64,000 bases of DNA from Streptomyces canus (GTDB taxonomy: Bacteria; Actinomycetota; Actinomycetes; Streptomycetales; Streptomycetaceae). Positions 1 to 10,524 of this stretch are shown piece by piece (within the stretch, counting starts at the first letter, position 1; the number at the start of each line of letters is the position of its first letter). The stretch lies in assembly GCF_030816965.1 (NCBI RefSeq), contig NZ_JAUSYQ010000002.1, forward strand, positions 3,071,001 through 3,135,000, given 5' to 3'. Both the position numbers and the translations under genes were made by a program. Below the pieces are notes generated by a model that saw only the letters and a list, made by a program, of their open reading frames with translations, searched no databases and had not been told where the DNA came from.

Positions 1-308
1 CCCGCCCGCCCCTGCTGCTCCTCGACGAACCGACCCGCGGCCTGGACTACGCGGCGAAGGCCCGCCTCGTCGCTCTGCTGAGGGAACTCGCCGCCACCGG
101 CCACGCGATCATGCTGGCCACCCACGATGTGGAACTCGCCGCCGAGCTCGCCCACCGGGTGATCCTGCTGGCCGAGGGCGAGGTGATCGCCGACGGCCCG
201 GCGGCGGACGTCATCACGGCCTCCCCCTCCTTCGCCCCGCAGGTCAGCAAGATCCTCGCCCCTCAGCGGTGGCTCACGGTGACCCAGGTGAGGAAGGCCC
301 TGCCATGA
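1..308 (+). CDS. ABC transporter ATPase, C-terminal part (ECF-type)
   Basis: This is the C-terminal 100 or so residues of an ABC ATPase whose beginning lies outside the window; the frame starts at base 3. Visible motifs are the Walker B segment LLLLDEPTRGLD and the switch histidine in MLATHDVELAAELA, followed by the usual tail describing gene control (VILLAEGEVIADGP). The stop overlaps the next start (ATGA), so it is co-translated with an ECF S-component gene. The pair is therefore inferred to be part of an energy-coupling-factor vitamin importer, with this protein hydrolysing ATP on the cytoplasmic face. The substrate cannot be read from the sequence. Confidence 0.9.
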   Translation, partial: RPPLLLLDEPTRGLDYAAKARLVALLRELAATGHAIMLATHDVELAAELAHRVILLAEGEVIADGPAADVITASPSFAPQVSKILAPQRWLTVTQVRKALP

Positions 309-1114
309 CCCGAGCCGTACGCCTCGGCCCCCGCTCCCTGCTCACTCTCGCCCTGGTCAGCGCCGTGGGCGTCGTCGCCTTCGGCTGGCCCTTCCTCGCC
401 CCGCCCACCTCCCGGGTCGGCACCCACACCCAGGACGCCCCCTGGCTCTTCGCCGGACTCCTCGTCCTCCTCGTCGCGGTGGTCGCGGCGGCGATCGCGG
501 AGTCGGGGCTGGGCCCCAAGGCCGTGGCCATGCTCGGGGTACTCGCCGCGACCGGCGCGGCACTCCGGCCGATCGGCGCGGGTACGGCCGGCATCGAGCC
601 GATGTTCTTCCTGATGGTGCTCAGCGGCCGGGTTCTCGGCCCCGGCTTCGGCTTCGTGCTCGGCAACGTCACGATGTTCGCGTCCGCCCTGCTCACCGGC
701 GGGGTGGGCCCGTGGATGCCGTTCCAGATGCTGGCCATGGGCTGGTTCACGATGGGCGCGGGCCTGCTGCCGGGCCCCGAGCGGACAAGGGGCCGCGCCG
801 AGGTCCGCCTGCTCGCTGCGTACGGCTTCCTCGCCGCGTTCGCCTATGGCACCGCCATGAACATGGCCGGCTGGCCCTTCATGGGCGCCCTCGCCTCGAA
901 CATCGCCTTCGACCCGCACGCCGGCGTCCCCGCCAACCTGGCCCGTTTCGTCACGTACTGCCTGGCCACATCCCTGGGCTGGGACCTCGGCCGGGCCCTG
1001 GTGACCGTCGTCCTGACGCTCACCCTCGGTCCGGCCCTCCTCAGGGCGCTCCGCCGGGCCACCCGTCGCGCCGCCTTCGAGGCCCAGGTCACATTCGAGG
1101 CGTCCGGGCGGTGA
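305..1114 (+). CDS. ECF transporter S component (substrate-binding membrane subunit)
   Basis: A 269-aa protein with about six hydrophobic segments (near residues 10-30, 44-65, 70-90, 95-140, 165-190 and 225-250). It resembles actinobacterial S components of energy-coupling-factor transporters, which bind a vitamin and dock on the EcfA/EcfT module. The ATG at 305 overlaps the stop of the ABC ATPase gene (ATGA), which decides the start over an in-frame ATG 12 codons upstream. Basic residues cluster at the C-terminus (RALRRATRR), consistent with a cytoplasmic end. A cobalamin-type or other vitamin substrate is possible but not shown. Confidence 0.8.
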   Translation: MTRAVRLGPRSLLTLALVSAVGVVAFGWPFLAPPTSRVGTHTQDAPWLFAGLLVLLVAVVAAAIAESGLGPKAVAMLGVLAATGAALRPIGAGTAGIEPMFFLMVLSGRVLGPGFGFVLGNVTMFASALLTGGVGPWMPFQMLAMGWFTMGAGLLPGPERTRGRAEVRLLAAYGFLAAFAYGTAMNMAGWPFMGALASNIAFDPHAGVPANLARFVTYCLATSLGWDLGRALVTVVLTLTLGPALLRALRRATRRAAFEAQVTFEASGR

Positions 1115-1399
1115 AGCACCCCACATGACCCAGCTCACCTACTAACGGGAGCAGTAGGAATATCTCAGATATAACGCCCGCTAGGCACCCCCTCCGACCT
1201 GCGGTTTGAGAGCCGGATCACACGGCTTCCCTTTCCCGGCGATTCGACCACAACTAGTAAATGGGGTCATTGCGGACGCCTTCCGAGCCTGTTTCTCTGG
1301 ACCACGTCGCACGGCGCCGACAAGCCCACGGGCCTCGGCGCCGATGCATGTCCCCCGGGTCTGCGAGCGGCACCCACGTCCCCGAAGAAAAGGTTCTCC

Positions 1400-1819
1400 G
1401 TGTCCGTCTCCCGTATCGCCCGCCGCATCTCTTCTCCGAAGAAGGCCATCACCACCGTCGCGATGGCCGCCGCCACCGCCGGCCTGGTCCTGACCGCGGC
1501 GCCGGCTCAGGCGGCCACCACGAACTCGCCCGCCCAGGCCAAGGCCGTCGCGCACAAGATGATCCCGAACGCCGCGCAGTACGCCGCGTTCAGCAAGATC
1601 GTCGAGCACGAGAGCGGCTGGGACGTCGACGCCATGAACTCCTCCTCCGGCGCCTACGGCCTGGTCCAGGCCCTGCCCGGTTCGAAGATGGCCGCCGCCG
1701 GCTCGGACTGGAAGACCAACGCCAAGACCCAGATCAAGTGGGGCCTGGACTACATGAACTCCCGCTACGGCAGCCCGACCGCCGCCTGGGCCTTCTGGCA
1801 GGCCAACGGCTGGTACTGA
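1400..1819 (+). CDS. Secreted lytic transglycosylase-like protein (SLT domain)
   Basis: A 139-aa exported protein. Residues 1-35 form a Sec signal peptide (RRISSPKK, hydrophobic core, AAPAQA cleavage site). The mature part is one small SLT/lysozyme-like domain: the likely catalytic Glu lies in KIVEHESGWD, followed by SSGAYGLVQALPGSKM and the end YGSPTAAWAFWQANGWY, the typical end of the streptomycete cell-wall transglycosylases. It would cleave peptidoglycan glycan strands outside the cell. The GTG start at 1400 follows an AAGAAAAGG ribosome site. The 285-bp leader was examined for a c-di-AMP (ydaO) riboswitch, common before cell-wall hydrolase genes in this genus, and none was recognised. 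Confidence 0.85.
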   Translation: MSVSRIARRISSPKKAITTVAMAAATAGLVLTAAPAQAATTNSPAQAKAVAHKMIPNAAQYAAFSKIVEHESGWDVDAMNSSSGAYGLVQALPGSKMAAAGSDWKTNAKTQIKWGLDYMNSRYGSPTAAWAFWQANGWY

Positions 1820-1832
1820 GCCGCCGCGCGCA

Positions 1833-2063
1833 TCACCCCCGGACGCCGTCGAAGAGCCGCACCACCTGCGGCGCCGACACGGCGAGGGAGCCGAAGTGAT
1901 CCACGGCTCCCTGCTCGACCACCCGCACCCTCGCTCCCTGACCTGCGAGGGTGCGGGCGCATGTCCGGGTGTTGCCGATGGGCACGTCGGTGTCGCCGGC
2001 ACCGGCGTACAGCCGCACGTCCGAGAGTCCCCCGCATCCGTGGTGGACTTGCGTGCACCCTGC
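1833..2063 (-). pseudogene. Remnant of a secreted alpha/beta hydrolase (C-terminal fragment)
   Basis: The minus strand encodes a coherent C-terminal piece of an alpha/beta hydrolase: VRLYAGAGDTDVPIGNT, with the Asp of the catalytic triad, then VVEQGAVDHFGSLAVSAPQV, with the catalytic His, and a natural stop after LFDGVRG. The frame continues upstream to about 2063 and then runs into the 5' flank of the DUF1275 gene without a nucleophile motif or start. It looks like the surviving last 75 or so codons of a deleted lipase or peptidase gene. Family assignment rests on these two motifs only. Confidence 0.5.
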
Positions 2064-2086
2064 CCGTCCGGCCGCCCGGAGACTCG

Positions 2087-2785
2087 ATGAGCGAACAGAG
2101 CAGCACCGACCCGAAGACGGCCGACGATCCCGAGGCGCGCGGACTGCGCCTGGTGGTTGTGCTGTTGGGGCTGACGGTGGTCAGCGGACTGATCGACGCG
2201 GTCAGCTATCTGGGCCTGGAGCATGTCTTCACCGCGAACATGACCGGCAACGTGGTCGTGCTCGGGTTCGCGGCGGCCGGGGCGCCCGGCTTCTCGGTGC
2301 TGCACACGCTGACCTCGCTGGGGTCCTTCGTCGTGGGCGCCATGGCGGGTGGCCGGGTCGCCGTACGGCTCGGCGGTGGTTCCCGGCGGACCTGGGCCCG
2401 GCTCACGCTCGCGGCCGAGGCGGTGCTGCTGGGGATCTCGGCGGTGGTCGCCTTCGCCGCGCCCGGCGCCACGGCCACCGCCTACACCCTCATCGCCGTG
2501 ACCGCCTTCGCCATGGGCCTGCGCAACGCCACGGTCCGCAAGCTCGGCGTCCCTGACCTGACCACGACCGTGCTGACCATGACGCTGACCGGCCTCGCCG
2601 CCGACTCCCGGGCCGGCGGCGGCCCCGGCACCCGCTCCCCCCGCCGTACGGCATCCGTGATCGCGATGGTCACCGGGGCCGCGCTCGGCGCGTGGCTGGT
2701 GCTCCACCACGGCCTCGGGATTCCGCTGGCGATCGCGGCGGGGCTGGTGGCCCTGCTGGCGGTGACCGCCTCGGGGCGCGAGTGA
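2087..2785 (+). CDS. DUF1275 (YoaK-like) membrane protein
   Basis: A 232-aa integral membrane protein. The signature of the family is present: GLIDAVSYLGLEHVFTANMTGN near residues 36-57, then LRNATVRKLGVPDLTTTVLTMTLTGLAAD near 145-175. Six hydrophobic segments are visible. The family has no established biochemical role; some members are called putative transporters. The ATG at 2087 is chosen because the protein then begins with the short hydrophilic MSEQSSTD tail usual before the first membrane segment. It stands alone, convergent with the downstream hydrolase gene and only 15 bp from its end. Confidence 0.85.
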   Translation: MSEQSSTDPKTADDPEARGLRLVVVLLGLTVVSGLIDAVSYLGLEHVFTANMTGNVVVLGFAAAGAPGFSVLHTLTSLGSFVVGAMAGGRVAVRLGGGSRRTWARLTLAAEAVLLGISAVVAFAAPGATATAYTLIAVTAFAMGLRNATVRKLGVPDLTTTVLTMTLTGLAADSRAGGGPGTRSPRRTASVIAMVTGAALGAWLVLHHGLGIPLAIAAGLVALLAVTASGRE

Positions 2786-2800
2786 ACCCTTTGTCGAGGG

Positions 2801-3667
<867 letters not shown>

Positions 3668-3737
3668 TCACCACGGGTGGCTCATGGTCACCAGGCAGAA
3701 GTGCAGGCGGAAGTAGAGAGCGCTTGTTCTAATTGTC

Positions 3738-6008
3738 GTGATGACCAGTCATGCACCTGAACCACCGCAGCCCGAGGCTCCCCCCGGTGGCACCGCCTTC
3801 GGCGTGATGCTGCGCTCCCTGCGCCGGACCGCCCGGCTCACCCTGGAGGACCTGTCCGGGGCGTCCGGGGTCAGCGTCCGCGCGCTCGGTGACCTGGAGC
3901 GCGGCCGCAGCCGGGGGCCCCAGCGACGTACGGTCGACGCGCTCGCCGCCGCCCTCCGGCTCGACACCGAGCAGCGCGAGCGCCTCCAGCGGCTCGCCGA
4001 CACCGGCCGGGAACGCGGGGGCCCGCCGACCCCGCCGTATCTCCTGCGCACCGTCCCGGACTTCACCGGACGGGAACACGAGCTGGCGGAGCTGCAGGCC
4101 CTCGCCACCGGCACGCGCACGCGTGCGGCGGTGCTCTTCGGGCCCGGCGGGCAGGGCAAGACCACCCTGGCCGCGGAAGCCGTACGACGGCTGACCGACT
4201 CCTTCCCGGACGGCAGCGTCTGCGTCCAGCTGCACGGCATGAGCGACTCCCCGCTGCCGGCCGCCGAGGCGCTGGTCCTCCTGCTCGTGGCACTCGGCCA
4301 CCCGCCTGACCGGATCCCGGTCGACCCGGTGGCCCGGGAGTCCGTCTACCGGGCCATGCTCGCGACCCGGCGGGCGCTGGTCGTCCTCGACGACGCGGCC
4401 GACGAGACCCAGACCAGGTCGCTGCTGCCGGACGCCGAGGGCAGCTTCGTGCTGGTCACCAGCAGACGACCGCTGGCCGGACTCGAAGGCGTACGGCGGA
4501 TCAGGCTCGGCGGGCTCAGCGGCAGGGAGTCGGCGACCCTCCTGGAGCGGATCCTCGGCGCCCCGCGCACCGACGGACAGTCCGAGGCGATCACCCGGCT
4601 GACCGAGCTGTGCGGACACCTCCCGCTGGCCCTGCGCATCGTCGGCAACCGCCTCTCCAGCCGCCCGAGCTGGACGCCGGCCCGCCTGGTGAGCCACCTC
4701 GCGGACGAGGAACGCCGGTTGAGCGGCCTGGTCGCGGGCGACCTCGCCGTACGCGGGGCTCTCGCCCTCTCCTACGGCCAACTCACCGAACCGCACCGGC
4801 TCTTGCTGCGCCGGCTCTCGCTCATCCCCGGCCATGACACCGGGCCCGACCTCGCCGCCGTCCTGACCGGCGAGGACCCGCTCACCACCGGGGACGTTCT
4901 CGACCTCCTGGTCGACCGGGGTCTGTTGGAGGAGACCGCACCCGGCCGGTACGCCCTCCATGATCTCGTACGGCTCTTCGCGCGCGAGCGACTCGACGGC
5001 GAGGAGCCCGAGTCGGTGGCCCGGGAGGTCCAACTGCGCATGGCGGACTGGTTGTTGCGCTCGGCCTCGGCGGCCGGCCGGATATTCGAGGCGCCGGGCG
5101 CGCCGGAGCCGTGGGCGGGCGAACCCGCCGCCTCCACCCCGGAGTCCGCCGCGGACGCGGAGGAATGGCTCATCGCCGAACGCTCCAACTGGGCAGGTGC
5201 CCTGCCCCTGATGTACGCGGCGGGCCGGCACGCGGAGATCCTCCACACCTCGCGCACCCTGTACTGGTTCTCCGACCGCTGGACCCAGTGGCCCGAGTGG
5301 CGGACCCTCTTCTCGTACGGCGCCCGGTCCGCGGCCGCCGTCGGGGACCGGGCGGCCGAGGCCCACCAGCTCAACTGCCTCGCCTGGGCCCACGGGGTCG
5401 GCGCGAACCAGTACGAACGGGCCGAACAACTCGCCCGCAAGGCGCTGGAGTTGGCGATCGAGACCAGCGATGAGGGCCAGCAGGCCTGGGCGTGGTCGTA
5501 CATCACCGGGGCCTGTCTGAGCCTGGAGCGGCCCACGGAGGCCGCGGAGGCCGCCGCGAAGGCCATCCGGCTCTTCGAGGCCGTCGGCGACACCGCCGGG
5601 AAGGCGGTCTCCCAGCGGGTCCTCGGCAAGGCGCTGCGCGAATCCGGCCGTGCCGAGGAGGCGCTGGCCCTTCACCGGGCCCTGCTCGACACCTCCGCCG
5701 GGGATGTTCCCGGCCTGAACGAGTTCGTCCAGGCCCTTCTCCGCCACGAGATCGCGAATGATCTGCTGGCCCTCGAACGATGGCCGGAGGCGGTGGCGGC
5801 CTACCGGCCGGTCACCACACCCCCCGCCCGCGGCGACCTCGACCGCTTCCGGGCCCGGGCACTCACCGGTCTCGCCACGGCCCTGCGCCACTGCGGCGAA
5901 CTCTCCGAGGCCCGCGAACACCTCACCCGGGCACACGAACTGTTCGCGGCGGCCGACGACACGGTGTCGGCGGCGGAGACGGCAGCGGCGATCGAACGCC
6001 TCGGGTAG
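3738..6008 (+). CDS. STAND-type regulator: XRE HTH, NB-ARC ATPase, TPR repeats
   Basis: A 756-aa regulator. Residues 22-80 are a Cro/CI-like helix-turn-helix (LRSLRRTARLTLEDLSGASG...ALGDLERG). Residues 110-400 are an NB-ARC NTPase with Walker A GPGGQGKT (135-142), Walker B RALVVLDDA and a sensor LVTSRRPLAGL, followed by the winged-helix LRRLSLIPGHD. From about 480 the protein is a series of TPR-like helical pairs rich in Ala, ending at EHLTRAHELFAAADD. Such proteins act as ATP-switched transcriptional regulators related to the NB-ARC part of AfsR. GTG 3738 is directly followed by ATG 3741; either may be used. The neighbouring divergent hydrolase is the obvious candidate target. Confidence 0.88.
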   Translation: MMTSHAPEPPQPEAPPGGTAFGVMLRSLRRTARLTLEDLSGASGVSVRALGDLERGRSRGPQRRTVDALAAALRLDTEQRERLQRLADTGRERGGPPTPPYLLRTVPDFTGREHELAELQALATGTRTRAAVLFGPGGQGKTTLAAEAVRRLTDSFPDGSVCVQLHGMSDSPLPAAEALVLLLVALGHPPDRIPVDPVARESVYRAMLATRRALVVLDDAADETQTRSLLPDAEGSFVLVTSRRPLAGLEGVRRIRLGGLSGRESATLLERILGAPRTDGQSEAITRLTELCGHLPLALRIVGNRLSSRPSWTPARLVSHLADEERRLSGLVAGDLAVRGALALSYGQLTEPHRLLLRRLSLIPGHDTGPDLAAVLTGEDPLTTGDVLDLLVDRGLLEETAPGRYALHDLVRLFARERLDGEEPESVAREVQLRMADWLLRSASAAGRIFEAPGAPEPWAGEPAASTPESAADAEEWLIAERSNWAGALPLMYAAGRHAEILHTSRTLYWFSDRWTQWPEWRTLFSYGARSAAAVGDRAAEAHQLNCLAWAHGVGANQYERAEQLARKALELAIETSDEGQQAWAWSYITGACLSLERPTEAAEAAAKAIRLFEAVGDTAGKAVSQRVLGKALRESGRAEEALALHRALLDTSAGDVPGLNEFVQALLRHEIANDLLALERWPEAVAAYRPVTTPPARGDLDRFRARALTGLATALRHCGELSEAREHLTRAHELFAAADDTVSAAETAAAIERLG

Positions 6009-6022
6009 ACCGGCGATCCCGC

Positions 6023-6045
6023 GCTCGCCTCCGCCGAAGGCGAGC
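6023..6045. terminator. Bidirectional hairpin between convergent genes
   Basis: An 8-bp perfect stem (GCTCGCCT / AGGCGAGC) with a 7-nt loop lies in the 48-bp gap between the stops of the STAND regulator and the pyridoxamine-oxidase-like gene. There is no T-tract, which is normal for streptomycete terminators. Confidence 0.5.
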
Positions 6046-6056
6046 CGTCGGCGACC

Positions 6057-6521
6057 TCAGCCCGGATCGACCGCCACTCGGTGATCCGGGCGCCCGTCCT
6101 TCGCCAGCATCGAGTGCGCCTCGGCCACCGCCCGGTAGATCCGCATCCCGGAGTCGCCCCGTACGTCGTCGAGGGTCCAGACCCGCCCGCCGTGCCCCAG
6201 CGACCGCCGGGAGAAGACCTCCAGCGCGCTCGTTGCCGCCGCCCCCTCCACGAGCTCGGCCGCGACGGCGGGCATGTACACACCCTGCCCGGTGCCGATC
6301 TCCACCGACGAGTCGAAGACCGCGATCCCCACCTCGGGCCGCACCGCGACGTTCCGCGAATGAACCGCCTCCGGCGAGGACACCCAGAAGAACTCCCGGC
6401 ACCCCACATGCGCGAAGTAGACCGGCGTACTCCAGGGCCGCCCCTCCGCGTCCGCCGTGGCCAGCACCAGGTACCGGCTCGCGTCGACGATCCCGCGTGC
6501 GTTCTCCGCCGTGGGCCGCAT
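6057..6521 (-). CDS. Pyridoxamine 5'-phosphate oxidase-like flavin protein
   Basis: A 154-aa split-barrel protein of the pyridoxamine-phosphate-oxidase-like family: YLVLATADAEGRPWSTPVYFAHVGCREFFWVSS at residues 17-50 and the C-terminal W-T-L-D-D-V-R-G region. Members bind FMN or F420 or act as haem-degrading or redox enzymes; which applies here cannot be told. Its start is 1 bp after the stop of the upstream gene on the same strand, so the two are translationally coupled. Confidence 0.8.
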   Translation of the reverse strand: MRPTAENARGIVDASRYLVLATADAEGRPWSTPVYFAHVGCREFFWVSSPEAVHSRNVAVRPEVGIAVFDSSVEIGTGQGVYMPAVAAELVEGAAATSALEVFSRRSLGHGGRVWTLDDVRGDSGMRIYRAVAEAHSMLAKDGRPDHRVAVDPG

Positions 6522-6522
6522 G

Positions 6523-6978
6523 TCAGCGGCTCCTTCGGTACGTCAGTGCGAAGTCCGTCTCCCACTGCGCCGCCCCGTCCGTCGACTGCTCCCAGACGCC
6601 GTGGATGCTGTCGCCGTCCGCGCTCAGCCGCCCGGTGAAACGCTGTCGGAAGGACAGCGGGGAGAAGTCCTCCTCCTCACGCAGCAACTGCCACACCTCG
6701 CCGTCGAAGGTCATCGCGTACAGCCGTACGACCCCCCGCGCGTCGAAGTAGTGCTGCGTGTACGCCCCCGTCTCCGGCTCGACCGACACGATCGACGTAC
6801 TGTCCGGCGCGGGGTTCGGCACCTCGGTCCGTTGCACCAGGAACTGCCCGTCCAGCGTCCACTCGAACACACTCCGCCCGGCCCCCACCGTCTGCCCGGG
6901 AAACTCCGCCTCCACCACCCACTCCCCGACCAGAACCCGCAGCCGCTCCAGAGCCTCCTGCCGTACCGTCGCGTCCAT
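6523..6978 (-). CDS. Conserved hypothetical protein, lipocalin/DUF1579-like
   Basis: A 151-aa soluble protein starting MDATVRQEALERLRVLVGEW. The order of motifs (GEW near the N-terminus, then RSVFEWTLDGQFLVQRTEV, VRLYAMTFDGEVWQL and GVWEQSTDGAAQWETDFALTY) matches the small beta-barrel proteins annotated as DUF1579 or heme/fatty-acid-binding-like. No catalytic motif is visible. The ATG at 6978 follows a GGAGG ribosome site (CGAGGAGGTGTTCGCG), which rules out the much longer upstream reading frame. It forms a two-gene operon with the pyridoxamine-oxidase-like gene. Confidence 0.75.
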   Translation of the reverse strand: MDATVRQEALERLRVLVGEWVVEAEFPGQTVGAGRSVFEWTLDGQFLVQRTEVPNPAPDSTSIVSVEPETGAYTQHYFDARGVVRLYAMTFDGEVWQLLREEEDFSPLSFRQRFTGRLSADGDSIHGVWEQSTDGAAQWETDFALTYRRSR

Positions 6979-7022
6979 CGCGAACACCTCCTCGGAGTGA
7001 GGACCGCACAGGCGGGCCGAAG

Positions 7023-7646
7023 TCATCGGTGGGTCGACAGGCCCGCCGCCGGAAGCCGCAGCTCCTCGGAGTCCTTCGGCACCCACAGCCCCAACCGGCT
7101 CTCCAGGTACTCCAGAACCTGCGGCGAAGTCATGCTCCCGCCGGCCGCCGGCCAGGCGAGGGCCGACGGGTCCGCGCCGTCGTCGTACGCGGGAACCCCG
7201 GGGTCGAAGGAGGACAGCACCTGCCCGTCGACCGCGTACTCCACCCGCTGCACGGCGTTGACGTCGCAGCTCGCGGCGAGGACGCGGCTGCCCGAGGAGA
7301 GCGCGGGGAGGTAGTTCACCGCCGAGACGTACGAGGCGGAGGCCTGGACGGCGAAGGTCCAGCCCTCGATCGACCCGGCCCGCACGACCGCGTCCACTGA
7401 GCGCCGCAGGAAGCCGAGTTCCTCCACGGCCTCGACGTCCAGATCCTCCAGGTGGTCCAGACCGAACGGCTCGTCCATCGAGTTGCGGACCTCGATCTCC
7501 TGGGCCTCGTGCCGGGTCAGCGGAAAGACGGACTCGCGCCGGGCACCGAGTCGCCGGAGTACTTCCTCGGGCGTGAGGCCCTCGCAGAAGATGAGGCTGT
7601 AGCCGAAAGGGTAGGCCTCGGACACCCACCGAAGACCCTCTGCCAT
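7023..7646 (-). CDS. DUF6461 family protein
   Basis: A 207-aa protein beginning MAEGLRWVSEAYPFGYSLIF. The pattern CEGLTPEEVLRRLGA near residues 21-35 and the central WTFAVQASASYVSAVNYLPALSSG identify the streptomycete family usually labelled DUF6461. These occur beside regulatory modules and their function is unknown. It is not predicted to be secreted or membrane bound. It lies 7 bp after the anti-sigma-like ATPase gene on the same strand, so the two probably share a transcript and belong to the regulatory module at 7.0-9.1 kb. Confidence 0.7.
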   Translation of the reverse strand: MAEGLRWVSEAYPFGYSLIFCEGLTPEEVLRRLGARRESVFPLTRHEAQEIEVRNSMDEPFGLDHLEDLDVEAVEELGFLRRSVDAVVRAGSIEGWTFAVQASASYVSAVNYLPALSSGSRVLAASCDVNAVQRVEYAVDGQVLSSFDPGVPAYDDGADPSALAWPAAGGSMTSPQVLEYLESRLGLWVPKDSEELRLPAAGLSTHR

Positions 7647-7653
7647 GTCGCCA

Positions 7654-8067
7654 TCATCGGGGCCCGCACTCGAACCAGACAACCTTTCCGCCACCCGATC
7701 TCGGCCCCATGCCCCACTTGTCCACGACGGCGTCCAGCAGCACGAGTCCGCGGCCGTGTTCGGCCTCCGCGTCCGACTCGACCGCCGGGAGCGGGAGTTC
7801 GGGCGCCCCGTCCGCGACCTCCACCCGGACACCGGTCTCCAGCCGCAGCACCAGCACCACACACCGACGGTCCGGAACATGGCGTACGACATTGGCGACC
7901 AGCTCCGTCACGCCGAGTTCGGCGGCATCGCACAGCGGGGACAGCCCCCACTCGTCCAGCAGCGAGCGGACGATCCGGCGGATGTGGCGGGCGGAATGTT
8001 CGCCCGCGGTGAGGGACAGGCGCCACTGGGGAATGTAGGAGTTCACGGGACGAGCGTGACCTCGCAT
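7654..8067 (-). CDS. Anti-sigma-like HATPase domain protein
   Basis: A 137-aa GHKL-fold ATP-binding protein. The N box is ELGVTELVANVVRHV (residues 50-64), the G1 box VRVEVADGAPELP and the G2 region AEHGRGLVLLDAVVDKWG. This is the single-domain serine-kinase/anti-sigma type that is abundant in Streptomyces and normally partners XRE regulators. It is divergent from the XRE-DUF5753 gene with a 72-bp shared promoter region. The arrangement is that of whiJ-like loci, in which such triplets influence development; activity here is inferred. Confidence 0.85.
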   Translation of the reverse strand: MRGHARPVNSYIPQWRLSLTAGEHSARHIRRIVRSLLDEWGLSPLCDAAELGVTELVANVVRHVPDRRCVVLVLRLETGVRVEVADGAPELPLPAVESDAEAEHGRGLVLLDAVVDKWGMGPRSGGGKVVWFECGPR

Positions 8068-8139
8068 GACTACTCTGGGCTATCGAACGGACACAACTGG
8101 TTGAGCCGTGGACCCAGTTACCCGAGAGGGGACCCCCGC

Positions 8140-8947
8140 GTGACCGGCATTCACTCCCTCGACCCCGGCGCCTCGCCCGGCGACTACTACGGTTTCGAGC
8201 TGCGCCGGCTCCGAGAAGCCGCCCACCTGACCCAGCGTCAACTCGGCGACATCCTCAGCTATACCGGCTCCCTGGTCGGGCAGATCGAGACGGCGAGGAA
8301 GGTCCCGACACCGGAGTTCAGCGAACGGGCGGACGCGGCGCTGGGATCGGACGGGTTACTGACCCGTCTTGTCGACCTGGTGCTGCGCAGTCAACTGCCC
8401 TCGTGGTTTCAGCAGGTTGCCGAGCTGGAGGCACGGGCGACCGAGATCTGTACCTTCCAGGCCACCATGATCCACGGACTGCTGCAGACCCCCGCCTACG
8501 CCCGCGCCACGCTCAGCGCACTCCGACGCAACGACCTCGACGACCGCACCGCCGTACGACTGGCTCGTCAGCGCATCTTCGAGAAGGAGGAGCCACCGGT
8601 CTTCTGGATGGTCATCAGCGAGGCCGCGCTGTACCAGGAGATCGGCGACAAGGAAACGATGCGTGGCCAACTGACCCATCTGTTGTCCTTCGAGAACGAT
8701 CCCCAGATCAACATCCAGGTACTGCCGTTCTCCGCAGGGGCGCACGCCGGACTGACGGGCTCGTTCAACCTCTACCGATTCGGCAGCGACCCGACCATCG
8801 TCTACACCGAGGGATACGGCAGCGGACATCCGACCGCGAATCCGGACACCGTCAAGGACTGCTCGCTCCGTTACGATCATCTTCGAGCCGCCGCTCTATC
8901 CCTCAAGGACTCGGCGGAGTTGATCCGACGCGCGATGGAGGACCGCT

Positions 8948-8967
<20 letters not shown>
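8140..8967 (+). CDS. XRE regulator with DUF5753 (WhiJ-like), contains TTA codon
   Basis: A 275-aa DNA-binding protein. Residues 14-70 are a Cro/CI helix-turn-helix (FELRRLREAAHLTQRQLGDILSYTGSLVGQIE); residues 95-270 are the DUF5753 ligand-like domain (EARATEICTFQATMIHGLLQT, then FWMVISEAALYQEIGDK and FSAGAHAGLTGSFNLYRF). The GTG at 8140 follows a CGAGAGGGG ribosome site. Codon 73 (8356-8358) is TTA, so translation should depend on the developmental tRNA encoded by bldA. It overlaps the DUF397 gene by 20 bp and is divergent from an anti-sigma-like ATPase, completing a whiJ-like module. Confidence 0.9.
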
Positions 8968-10436
<1,469 letters not shown>

Positions 10437-10443
10437 CTACTTG

Positions 10444-10457
10444 TAGAACCCGTTATT
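10444..10457. promoter_or_regulatory. KstR-like operator, cyp125 side
   Basis: The 14-mer TAGAACCCGTTATT matches TnnAACnnGTTnnA except for the last base. It is 68 bp upstream of the P450 start, and a second similar site lies about 100 bp away near the thiolase promoter. One site per divergent promoter is the arrangement expected for joint repression by a KstR-like protein. Confidence 0.5.
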
Positions 10458-10524
10458 ACCTTCACGGCAGCTCTGTTCCTGATGGGCCGTCAGAAAGCTG
10501 TCGAACGGCTGGAGTGAGTTGCCG

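Noticed and set aside
1115..1399. Possible c-di-AMP (ydaO) riboswitch before the transglycosylase gene, and a 13-bp palindrome ATATCTCAGATAT at 1160
   Set aside because: The conserved ydaO core was not found; the palindrome is 240 bp from the gene and has no supporting context.
3729..5936. 735-aa open frame opposite the STAND regulator
   Set aside because: Antisense shadow with no recognisable domain; the plus-strand protein has clear HTH and NTPase motifs.
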